Source: Planctomycetales bacterium (lineage in GTDB: Bacteria > Planctomycetota > Planctomycetia > Gemmatales > Gemmataceae). Taken from it: a stretch of DNA of 8,509 nt. Where the stretch lies: the NCBI GenBank assembly GCA_020054355.1, contig JAGVLI010000045.1, positions 1-8,509 on the forward strand. Direction: 5' to 3'. The first letter of the stretch is position 1. The number at the start of each line of letters is the position of its first letter. A program made the position numbers and the translations under genes. Positions 1 to 5,797 of this stretch are shown one piece after another. The notes beneath the pieces are model-generated. The model worked only from the letters and a program-made list of their open reading frames with translations, did no database searches and had not been told where the DNA came from.

Positions 1-583
1 CCCGGATCGGCCAGCGTTCGCCGATCCGCACCGGCTTGCCGGGAACCAGCACCGGCGGCAGCCGGGTTTGGACGTCCAGGGCCAGAGCGTCCAGCACCTC
101 CTTCGGCAGCGATGAACCGACGGCCACCGTGGCCGTCCAGCGGTTGCCTTGTTGCTCCAGAACGACGGTCCGTCCCAAGGTCGGTCCCGGCTTGGTGGTT
201 TTCGCCTGCGTCCAGGCATCCTTCTGGATTGCCAGGCTCAGCTTGCGCGGTCCGCTCGCGCCCTGCTCCAGCGAACTCAACAGGGCGACGGTTTCCCGCG
301 TCTGCGCCGGGTCTTCTTCGCGCAGCAACTTGCCGGTCATGTCCAGGACGCGATTCGTCCCGGATTCCTTCTGCGTCTGGCGGACGACGATGCGCTTGCC
401 GAGGTCCGGGACATCCTTGAACTTGATCGCGAACGTCTGCTGTGGGGGCCAGGCTTCTTCCTCTTCCGCTTCCGTCGTTTCGACCACGATCGGCGCGCTC
501 GGCTGCGAGCGTCCGCAGCCCAGCAAGGCGAGGCAAAGCAGGCCCCAGGCGAGGCAGCGCTGATGTGTGCGGAGTGGCCCCAT
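1..583 (-). CDS. Putative planctomycete lipoprotein, 3' end outside window
   Basis: The minus strand is open from an ATG at 583-581 to the window edge, giving 194 residues without a stop. The N-terminus is a lipoprotein signal peptide: Arg/His-rich residues 1-9, a hydrophobic core (LAWGLLCLALLG, 11-22) and a lipobox LLGC with the acylated Cys at residue 23. After the Cys comes an acidic linker (ETTEAEEEEA, 35-44), then a domain of alternating strands and helices with no catalytic motif I recognise. The last visible segment (LPPVLVPGKPVRIGERW, about 175-191) resembles a proline-linked 'PxKPVxVGDxW' phrase found in large planctomycete secreted proteins, possibly DUF6263-like; that is a guess. 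It should sit anchored in a membrane facing the periplasm. It is transcribed away from the DUF1549 gene across a 450-base gap. The reading frame and signal are clear; the function is unknown. Confidence 0.82.
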   Translation of the reverse strand, partial: MGPLRTHQRCLAWGLLCLALLGCGRSQPSAPIVVETTEAEEEEAWPPQQTFAIKFKDVPDLGKRIVVRQTQKESGTNRVLDMTGKLLREEDPAQTRETVALLSSLEQGASGPRKLSLAIQKDAWTQAKTTKPGPTLGRTVVLEQQGNRWTATVAVGSSLPKEVLDALALDVQTRLPPVLVPGKPVRIGERWPIR

Positions 584-639
584 GAAGGCTGCCTTGCAAA
601 TTCGGTACAATCGTTCTTCTCGAACGCGAAGGAAGGACT

Positions 640-706
640 GCTCCCCCCGCTCACGCGGGAGGCTCGCTCGGGAGGCTCCCCCCGCTCACGCGGGAGGCTC
701 GCTCGG
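640..706. repeat. Two-copy direct repeat, 32-base unit, 35-base period
   Basis: Bases 640-671 and 675-706 are identical over 32 bases, separated by the triplet GAG. Each unit contains a short palindrome built on CCGCTCACGCGG: CCCGC and GCGGG pair around a TCAC loop, and the pairing can extend to CTCCC/GGGAG if three Cs are bulged out. It lies 57 bases upstream of the lipoprotein start. It looks like a dispersed GC-rich intergenic repeat rather than coding sequence. No longer array is visible, so it is not a CRISPR array. Confidence 0.85.
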
Positions 707-737
707 ACGAACTGTTTTTTGAAACCGCCTTACAGAG

Positions 738-743
738 TATAAT
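738..743 (+). promoter_or_regulatory. Isolated consensus -10 hexamer (TATAAT)
   Basis: A perfect TATAAT lies in the gap, but there is no convincing -35 at the right distance: a T-rich tract ends 17 bases before it, while TTGAAA at 719-724 leaves only a 13-base spacer. If used, the transcript would carry the nested hairpin at 803-874 in its leader, about 290 bases ahead of the DUF1549-type start. Confidence 0.25.
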
Positions 744-802
744 CCCAGACGCGACTCGGCCTGCAGGAAAAAAACCATCTAGTGTCAATCAAGCGACCCT
801 CA

Positions 803-874
803 TGCCCGTGGGTCACGATTCCAATCGTGACAGGCGGTGAAGATGCTCACGATTGGAATCGTGACCCACGGGCA
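803..874. repeat. REPIN/BIME-like nested inverted repeat, copy 1
   Basis: Two perfectly complementary 28-base arms (803-830 and 847-874) flank a 16-base loop. Each arm contains its own palindrome, TCACGATT-CC-AATCGTGA or its complement, preceded by TGCCCGTGGG. The element can therefore fold as one long hairpin or as two small ones. The same arm sequence recurs at 7770-7840 beyond the far end of the plus-strand gene block, with an unrelated loop. Paired inverted units with conserved arms and variable loops are the usual architecture of REPIN/BIME elements mobilised by RAYT (TnpA-REP) transposases; no such transposase is in the window. Confidence 0.9.
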
Positions 875-944
875 AACGGTGCCTGGAGGTAGTGCTAGCC
901 CGCAAGGCGCCCGTCCCGCCTGCTCCGTTCAGCCCATTAACTGC

Positions 945-972
945 TTGAAGGCCGGTTGCTTCCGTTTACAAT
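945..972 (+). promoter_or_regulatory. Candidate sigma-70-like promoter for the DUF1549-type gene
   Basis: TTGAAG (945-950) and TACAAT (967-972) are separated by 16 bases. They match the -35 and -10 consensus at 4 of 6 and 5 of 6 positions. Initiation near 979-980 would give a leader of about 55 bases before the ATG at 1034. The possible TTG start at 956 falls inside this promoter, which favours the downstream ATG. Planctomycete promoter consensus is poorly defined, so this is tentative. Confidence 0.4.
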
Positions 973-1033
973 CAAGAGCGTCCAACGACTCCCTCCGAAC
1001 TCGACCCCGCGTCTCTCACCACAGGATAGAAGC

Positions 1034-4000
1034 ATGGTTCGGTACTCTTTTGACCGCGGGTTCTACCTGAAATGCCTGGCAGTATGGATGCTCGCGCATC
1101 CGGCCGTATACCAAATGCCAACGGCCGCCGTTGAACCGTTGCCCCAGACCGTTGAATTCAACCGCGACATTCGGCCCATCCTGTCCGACACTTGCTTTCA
1201 CTGTCACGGCCCGGACAAGGCCAAGCGCAAGGCCAACTTGCGCCTGGATACCGAGGAAGGCGCCCGCGCCGACCTCGGCGGCTATCACGCCCTGGTGCCC
1301 GGCGACGCCGCCAAGAGCGAGCTGTTGCAACGCCTGATCGCGAAGGATGAAAAAGAGCGCATGCCGCCCAAGCAACTGGGTCGGCCGCTGACCGACCGGC
1401 AAATCCAGCTGGTGCGCCGGTGGATCGAACAGGGCGCGAAATGGCAGAAGCACTGGTCGTTCATACCGCCGCAGCGGGTCGCGCCGCCTGCGGGCGGAGC
1501 CTGGTCCCGGAATCCCATCGACAACTTCATCCTGGCCCGGTTGGAACAAGCCGGGCTGAAACCATCGCCGGAAGCCGAACGGACCACGTTGATCCGCAGA
1601 GTCACGCTCGACTTGACGGGCTTGCCGCCGACGCCGGGAGAAGTCGAGGCCGCGCGAAACGATCAATCAATGGACTGGTACGAGAAGGTCGTGGCCCGGC
1701 TGCTATCCTCGCCGCGCTACGGCGAACGGATGTCGGCGCGCTGGCTCGACGCCGCCCGCTACGCGGACAGCAACGGCTACCAGGACGACGGCGAGCGCTA
1801 CATGTGGCGCTGGCGCGACTGGGTGATCGACGCCTTCAACCGCAACTTGCCTTTCGACCAGTTCACCGTCGAGCAGATCGCGGGCGACCTGCTGCCCAAC
1901 GCCACGCTGGAACAGAAGATCGCCACCGGCTTCAACCGCAACCATCGCATCAACGCGGAAGGCGGCATCATTCCCGAGGAGTATGCCGTCGAGTACGTCG
2001 CCGACCGCATCGAAACCACCGCCACGGTCTGGCTCGGCCTGACGCTGACCTGCACCCGCTGCCACGACCACAAGTACGACCCGATCAAGCAGACCGAGTT
2101 CTATCAACTCTTCGCCTACTTCAACAACCTGCCGGAATCGGGGCGCGGTTTCAAGTACGGCAACTCGCCGCCGTACATCAAGGCCCCGACGCCGGACCAG
2201 CAGAGCCAGTTGAGGGTGGTGGAAGCCAGGGTCGCGCAAGCCGAGGAACGCTTCCGCAAGCTGGGCGACGAGATTGCCCGCGTGCAAACCGAGTGGGAGA
2301 AGAAAGTGACGGCCAACCTGCCGTTCACCCCGGAGCAACGCCAGGCGCTCGACTGGAGCATCAACCGCGAACTGCTGGCTTATTATCCGCTCGATGGCAA
2401 CGCCATCAACCACGCGCGCGGCGATCAGCCGGCCGCACCCGCGCCGGTCACGGGCACGCTCTTCCGGGACGGCAAAGCCAGCTTCGCCGAAGGTCGGCTG
2501 GGACAGGCCGCCGACTTCGATGGGCAGCGCTTCATCGAAGCGGGCGACGTAGCCGACTTCGGCTTCGACGACCGCTTCACCATCTCCGCCTGGATTTACC
2601 CGCAGGGCGAACGCGGCGGCACGATCGTTTCGCGCATGACCGATACCGCGCGCTCGAAAGGCTACAGCCTGGCGCTGGTCAACGGCAAGCTGCAATTCAA
2701 CCTGGTGGTGCGCTGGCTGGACGACGCCCTGCGCGTGGAGAGCGAAACCAAGCTGACCCCCAACCGCTGGCATCACGTCCTGGCAAGCTACGATGGCAAG
2801 AAGGCAGCGAACGGGGTCCGCATCGCCATCGACGGCCAGCCGGTCAAGCTGACGGTGTTGCTGGATGCGCTCAACCAGACGTTCCAGGCCAAGGAACCGC
2901 TGCGGATCGGCGCTGGCGGCGGCAAGGAAAGCCGCTTTCACGGCAAGATCGACGACGTCCGCATCTATCACGATGTCTTGACGACCGATGAAGTCCGCGT
3001 CGTCGCCAGTGCGGATGCGATTGCCGATGTCATTGCCCTGCCAGCCGAGAAGCGCAACGCAACGCAGTCTCACAAGCTGCGGAGCTTCTTCCTGGAACTG
3101 CACGCTCCCGCAGCCATGCGCCAGGCCCGCGCCGACTGGTTCGCCTTGCAAAAAGAGCAAGAACGGCTCATCGAGCGCTTCCCGGATACGATGGTGCTGG
3201 AAGAGATGCCCACGCCGCGCGAGACGTTCGTCCTGATCCGGGGCGAGTACGACAAGCGTGGCGAGAAAGTGTCGCCCGGCGTGCCCGCCGCCCTGCCGGC
3301 GTTGCCCGCCGGGGTGCCGAACAACCGGCTGGGTTTCGCCCGCTGGCTGGTCGATCCCCAGAACCCATTGACCGCACGAGTGATCGTCAACCGTTACTGG
3401 CAGCAATACTTCGGCGCCGGCCTGGTGAAGACCGTGGACGACTTCGGTTCCCAGGGCGAATGGCCGAGCCATCCGGAACTGCTCGACTGGCTGGCGACGG
3501 AGTTCGTGCGCACCGGCTGGGACGTGAAACGGCTGCAAGAGCTGATCGTCACCAGCGCGACCTATCGCCAGTCGTCGAAAGTCACGAAAGCACTTCTCGA
3601 AAAAGACCCGGACAACCGCTTGCTGGCGCGCGGTCCGCGCTTGCGGCTCCCCGCCGAGACGATCCGCGATCAAGCATTGGCAGCCAGCGGCCTGCTGGTG
3701 GAACGCACCGGCGGGCCATCGGTCAAGCCCTATCAGCCGGCCGGACTCTGGAAGGAACTCTCCGGCGGCAAGGACTACGAACCGGATCGTGGTCTGAAAC
3801 TCTACCGTCGGGGCCTGTACACGTTCTGGAAGCGCACGGTGACGCCGCCCGGCATGCTGACCTTCGATGCCTCGATGCGCGAAACCTGCGTCGTTCGCGA
3901 GACGCGCACCAATACGCCGCTGCAAGCGCTGAACCTGATGAACGACGTGACCTACGTCGAAGCGTCGCGCGTGCTGGCCCAGCGGATCATGAACGAAGCC

Positions 4001-4261
4001 GGCCCGTCGTCCGCCGAACGCCTGACGCTCGCGTTTCGCCTGCTGACCGGCCGGCCGCCGAAGCCGGCGGAGTTGACGATTCTGCAAGCCGGCTACGAGC
4101 ATCACCTGGCGGAGTATCGCAAGGACACCCAGGCGGCTCGGAAGCTGGTCAGTGCCGGCGAGTATCCGAGAAACGACAAGCTGGACGTGAGCGAACTGGC
4201 GGCCTACACCGCGCTGGCGGGGTTAATCATGAACCTGGACGAAGCGATTACCAAGGAATGA
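1034..4261 (+). CDS. PSCyt1-DUF1549-LamG-DUF1553 secreted planctomycete protein
   Basis: A 1075-residue protein of the cytochrome-c-like multidomain type typical of Planctomycetota. Residues 11-27 are hydrophobic and fit an export signal. The PSCyt1 (planctomycete cytochrome C) domain follows, with VEFNRDIRPILSDTCFHCHG at 40-59 and the haem-binding CxxCH at Cys54, Cys57 and His58. DUF1549 spans about 155-370 and carries a second CxxCH within CTRCHDHKYDPI (Cys340, Cys343, His344). A charged, probably coiled-coil segment lies at 388-425. A LamG/concanavalin-like domain (about 448-655, with FTISAWIYP and HGKIDDVRIYHDVL) separates the two halves. DUF1553 runs from about 765 to the C-terminus (RLGFARWLVDPQNPLTARVIVNRYWQQYFG, and RETRTNTPLQALNLMND), ending in NLDEAITKE. 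The start at 1034 is preferred over TTG at 956, which has no visible ribosome binding site and lies in a promoter-like sequence; AGGATAG precedes 1034. The role is unproven, but the family is thought to work outside the cytoplasm with a DUF1501 partner, perhaps on complex polysaccharides. That partner is here displaced about 2 kb downstream. Confidence 0.93.
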   Translation: MVRYSFDRGFYLKCLAVWMLAHPAVYQMPTAAVEPLPQTVEFNRDIRPILSDTCFHCHGPDKAKRKANLRLDTEEGARADLGGYHALVPGDAAKSELLQRLIAKDEKERMPPKQLGRPLTDRQIQLVRRWIEQGAKWQKHWSFIPPQRVAPPAGGAWSRNPIDNFILARLEQAGLKPSPEAERTTLIRRVTLDLTGLPPTPGEVEAARNDQSMDWYEKVVARLLSSPRYGERMSARWLDAARYADSNGYQDDGERYMWRWRDWVIDAFNRNLPFDQFTVEQIAGDLLPNATLEQKIATGFNRNHRINAEGGIIPEEYAVEYVADRIETTATVWLGLTLTCTRCHDHKYDPIKQTEFYQLFAYFNNLPESGRGFKYGNSPPYIKAPTPDQQSQLRVVEARVAQAEERFRKLGDEIARVQTEWEKKVTANLPFTPEQRQALDWSINRELLAYYPLDGNAINHARGDQPAAPAPVTGTLFRDGKASFAEGRLGQAADFDGQRFIEAGDVADFGFDDRFTISAWIYPQGERGGTIVSRMTDTARSKGYSLALVNGKLQFNLVVRWLDDALRVESETKLTPNRWHHVLASYDGKKAANGVRIAIDGQPVKLTVLLDALNQTFQAKEPLRIGAGGGKESRFHGKIDDVRIYHDVLTTDEVRVVASADAIADVIALPAEKRNATQSHKLRSFFLELHAPAAMRQARADWFALQKEQERLIERFPDTMVLEEMPTPRETFVLIRGEYDKRGEKVSPGVPAALPALPAGVPNNRLGFARWLVDPQNPLTARVIVNRYWQQYFGAGLVKTVDDFGSQGEWPSHPELLDWLATEFVRTGWDVKRLQELIVTSATYRQSSKVTKALLEKDPDNRLLARGPRLRLPAETIRDQALAASGLLVERTGGPSVKPYQPAGLWKELSGGKDYEPDRGLKLYRRGLYTFWKRTVTPPGMLTFDASMRETCVVRETRTNTPLQALNLMNDVTYVEASRVLAQRIMNEAGPSSAERLTLAFRLLTGRPPKPAELTILQAGYEHHLAEYRKDTQAARKLVSAGEYPRNDKLDVSELAAYTALAGLIMNLDEAITKE

Positions 4262-4304
4262 CCGCCGCCGCTTGCGGCTTCGCACCGCGCCGGACGTTTC
4301 AGCC

Positions 4305-4310
4305 AAGGAG
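4305..4310 (+). promoter_or_regulatory. Shine-Dalgarno AAGGAG for the antitoxin at 4319
   Basis: AAGGAG ends 8 bases before the ATG at 4319. It favours that start over the nearer out-of-frame ATG at 4312, which lies only 1 base past the motif. Confidence 0.7.
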
Positions 4311-4318
4311 AATGACCG

Positions 4319-4537
4319 ATGACCTCCAGCACCGAAAGCATTTTCCAGGCCGCGCTGGCGTTGCCTCCCGTTGATCGGGCAGCGCTGGCTGACAAGTTGC
4401 TGGGCAGTCTGTCCCAGAACGGTGGTCCGGAAATCGCGGAAGCCTGGGCAGCTGAAGCCGAAACACGCGTCGAAGCTTATGAACTAGGAAAGCTCAAGGC
4501 TATTTCGGCCGAGGACGTATTTCGCTTTGACGGATAG
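4319..4537 (+). CDS. Addiction-module antitoxin, PF09720/TIGR02574 type
   Basis: This 72-residue acidic protein matches the small 'putative addiction module component' family. The N-terminal helix has the characteristic ALALPPVDRAALADKLLGSL at residues 12-31. The C-terminal helix carries EIAEAWAAEAETRVEAYELGKLKAISAEDVF at 38-68; its 'EAW..E...R...YE.G...AI..E.VF' spacing is the family hallmark. Members normally precede a RelE/ParE-type toxin and neutralise it by direct binding. Here the next gene, 26 bases downstream, encodes a nucleotidyltransferase-like protein instead, so the partner is either that protein or has been lost. It begins 57 bases after the DUF1549-type stop, and the gap holds a small GCCGC/GCGGC hairpin without a T-tract. 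The family call is firm; the partner is inferred. Confidence 0.88.
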   Translation: MTSSTESIFQAALALPPVDRAALADKLLGSLSQNGGPEIAEAWAAEAETRVEAYELGKLKAISAEDVFRFDG

Positions 4538-4563
4538 GTCGCCAGGACCCAGGATGAAGTTCG

Positions 4564-5163
4564 ATGGTCCCGCAAACCGCGTCGCACCCCGCCAGCTTCT
4601 GGGAGCGCTACGTCATGGCCGTGGACGACGTAACCCAGCGACTGGAGCGCATTACCCGGGCGCTCACCAGCGCACAGGTGCCGTATGCACTGGTCGGCGG
4701 CCAGGCCGTGGCGCTGTGGGTGGCGACCAAAGACCCTGCCGCCGTCCGCACCACGAAGGATGTCGATATCTTGCTCCGTCGAGAGGATGTGCCCCGCGCC
4801 CGAGCGGCCGCGCTGGCGATCGACATGGATTACTTTGAGGTGGTCGACGTCGGCATGTTCCTGGAGCGCGACGACCCCAACCCGCGCAAGGGAGTACATC
4901 TCGTCTGGGCCGGCGAGAAAGTGAAGCCGGAGAATCCGCTGCCGTCGCCGGGCATAGACGAACGGCAACAACTCGAAGCGGGTAAGTTCGTGGTTTCCGT
5001 GGCCGCCCTGGTTCGCATGAAATTGATGGCCAATCGGGACCAAGATCGAGTGCATTTGCGCGATATGATCGAAGTGGGGCTGGTCGAACGTGCCTTGCTG
5101 GCCGAGTTGCCGGAGGAGCTTGCAGCGCGACTGAATCTCCTGCTGGATGAAATGGGCCGGTGA
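4564..5163 (+). CDS. Nucleotidyltransferase-fold protein (AbiEii/MNT-like), candidate toxin
   Basis: A 199-residue protein with the hallmarks of the minimal nucleotidyltransferase fold. YALVGGQAVALW (41-52) gives the GG phosphate-binding turn. It is followed by RTTKDVDILL (62-71), whose Asp66 and Asp68 fit the metal-binding DxD. A C-terminal KL.A.R..D..HLRDMIE segment (153-170) is typical of AbiEii-like and DUF6036-like relatives. These enzymes can transfer nucleotides to RNA or protein, and some are type IV or type VII toxins. The substrate here is unknown. The start at 4564 has AGGA 9 bases upstream and keeps FWERYVMAVDDVTQRL, which looks like genuine family sequence. ATG 4615, with GGGAG 9 bases upstream, is a real alternative giving 182 residues. 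The gene follows a PF09720 antitoxin closely and its stop overlaps the next start by one base, indicating an operon. It could also be a non-toxic nucleotidyltransferase. Confidence 0.75.
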   Translation: MVPQTASHPASFWERYVMAVDDVTQRLERITRALTSAQVPYALVGGQAVALWVATKDPAAVRTTKDVDILLRREDVPRARAAALAIDMDYFEVVDVGMFLERDDPNPRKGVHLVWAGEKVKPENPLPSPGIDERQQLEAGKFVVSVAALVRMKLMANRDQDRVHLRDMIEVGLVERALLAELPEELAARLNLLLDEMGR

Positions 5164-5543
5164 TGGACAAGGTACAGCTAAATCTGATTGTGCTCTATTC
5201 CCAGGACATCGAACGCTCCAAGGCGTTCTACGAAACACTCGGCTTGCATTTCACCAAGGAACAACACGGCAGCGGTCCAGAACATTATTCCTGCGAACTG
5301 GGCAAGACGGTGCTGGAAATCTACCCTCTGACAACGGAGAGGACTGCAGCCCCTTGCACGCGCTTGGGCTTCAGCGTTTCTTCGATTGAAGAAATAACTG
5401 CACGACTGGCCAAGTTGGGATGTCGTTTGATTGCCGGGCCGCGCGAATCGCCGTGGGGAATTCGTGCGGTGTTGCAAGACCCGGACGGATATCGCGTCGA
5501 ACTCATCGAGCAGCGAGAGGTCGAGAATGAATCCGCTACTTGA
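5163..5543 (+). CDS. VOC (glyoxalase/bleomycin-resistance-like) protein
   Basis: A 126-residue protein with the two-repeat vicinal-oxygen-chelate layout. The first repeat has LIVLYSQDIERSKAFYETLGLHF (8-30) and a strand VLEIYPL. The second has LGFSVSSIEEITARLAKLGC, then the standard ending RAVLQDPDGYRVELIEQ. The acidic residues of LEIYP and VELIEQ fit the usual metal-ligand glutamates. The two histidines expected at the start of each repeat are replaced (around Asn7/Leu8, and Phe in LGFSV), so a classic metal-dependent glyoxalase I is unlikely. A small-molecule-binding or resistance-type role is possible. ATG 5163 overlaps the TGA of the preceding gene by one base; GTG 5160 is an alternative one codon earlier. 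It shares the transcript with its neighbours, but no functional link to the toxin-antitoxin genes is evident. Confidence 0.85.
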   Translation: MDKVQLNLIVLYSQDIERSKAFYETLGLHFTKEQHGSGPEHYSCELGKTVLEIYPLTTERTAAPCTRLGFSVSSIEEITARLAKLGCRLIAGPRESPWGIRAVLQDPDGYRVELIEQREVENESAT

Positions 5544-5588
5544 AAGTCTGCGGGGCCGCGCCTCAGTCGCGATTTTGGCCGCGCCCGA
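5527..5588 (+). pseudogene. Decayed 5' end of a DUF1501 gene (vestige)
   Basis: The ATG at 5527 follows GAGAGG (5515-5520) by 6 bases and opens a 25-codon frame starting MNPLLESLRGR, ending at the TGA of 5602-5604. The intact DUF1501 protein at 6302 starts MNPLLEMELRLTRR. The first six residues are identical, and LR aligns after a one-codon gap, with several synonymous codon differences. After a frame change, 5562-5588 reads LSRDFGRAR, resembling the intact LTRRHFFGRAG; the DNA shares CTCA-x-TCGC and GGCCGCGCC. Upstream, both starts share AGGT-x-GA before the ATG. The match suggests a diverged and broken former start of the gene. The overlap with the VOC 3' end is 17 bases. Chance similarity in GC-rich DNA cannot be excluded. 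Confidence 0.5.
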
Positions 5589-5592
5589 ATGG

Positions 5593-5599
5593 AAAGGAG
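5593..5599 (+). promoter_or_regulatory. Shine-Dalgarno AAAGGAG for the gene at 5606
   Basis: AAAGGAG with a 6-base spacer to ATG 5606 is a strong, well-placed ribosome binding site. It favours this start over the in-frame TTG at 5540, which would add 22 residues of low plausibility. Confidence 0.8.
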
Positions 5600-5605
5600 C
5601 GTGAC

Positions 5606-5797
5606 ATGGCTACGTCTATTGATGACACGCAAGCCGTTGCAGCAAACAAGCTGCGCCGCTACCGAAAGGCAGCCGCCTTGTTGCGGAAATGGCTAGCCGA
5701 ACCGGAAGGGTACGACGAGCGTACCTGGCCTGCATTGGAAGAGGAGCTGAAGGACAGCGCCCTGCGCTGCCGGGAAAATGACGAACCTGCTGCTTGA
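5606..5797 (+). CDS. Small putative antitoxin upstream of PIN toxin
   Basis: A 63-residue, mostly helical and highly charged protein. It has a basic N-terminal helix (NKLRRYRKAAALLRKWL, about 14-30), then EPEGYDERTWPALEEELKDSALR (32-54). This resembles the 'WL.D.SGYDE..WP..K..I' pattern of small uncharacterised proteins that, as I recall, are often found next to PIN-domain genes. No AbrB, MazE or ribbon-helix-helix DNA-binding motif is evident. Its last 20 bases overlap the start of the PIN gene in another frame, the usual arrangement for a VapB-VapC pair with translational coupling. The antitoxin role rests mainly on this context. Confidence 0.7.
   Translation: MATSIDDTQAVAANKLRRYRKAAALLRKWLAEPEGYDERTWPALEEELKDSALRCRENDEPAA

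Larger units (their letters stand above)
584..1033. other. Non-coding divergent intergenic region with repeats and promoter
   Basis: This 450-base gap lies between the divergent lipoprotein gene and the DUF1549-type gene. I see no credible gene in it; the short open frames have no ribosome binding site or recognisable protein features. It contains, in order, a two-copy direct repeat (640-706), a consensus TATAAT hexamer (738-743), a nested inverted repeat (803-874) and a promoter-like pair just before the DUF1549 gene (945-972). Confidence 0.7.

Noticed and set aside
640..706. A CRISPR array was considered for the repeated palindromic units.
   Set aside because: There are only two units, separated by 3 bases, with no spacer-length sequences and no cas genes nearby.
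36..742. Plus-strand open frames of up to 197 codons opposite the lipoprotein gene.
   Set aside because: The minus strand encodes a clear lipoprotein signal peptide and continuous protein-like sequence; the plus-strand products are Arg/Ser/Pro-rich without motifs.
837..1070. A 77-codon plus-strand frame covering the hairpin and the start of the DUF1549 gene.
   Set aside because: It begins inside the inverted repeat, crosses the promoter-like region and overlaps the signal peptide region of a well-supported gene in another frame.
1703..4105. An 800-codon open frame on the minus strand opposite the DUF1549-type gene.
   Set aside because: It is a composition artefact of G/C-rich third positions. 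The plus strand carries the recognised domains, while the antisense product has no family motif.
4334..4374. An out-of-frame reading of the antitoxin gene gives HRKHFPGRAGVASR, similar to the DUF1501 Tat region RRHFFGRAGLGLA.
   Set aside because: The true frame encodes the conserved IFQAALALPPVDRAAL motif of PF09720 antitoxins, which forces this DNA sequence. The similarity is a coincidence of GC-rich codons, and it is a caution for the weaker, frameshifted part of the 5527-5588 vestige.
4258..4374. An ATG overlapping the DUF1549 stop (ATGA) opens a 38-codon frame containing PRRTFQPRR, which could be read as another Tat-signal remnant.
   Set aside because: It has no hydrophobic segment and runs out of frame through a clear antitoxin gene that has its own AAGGAG site.
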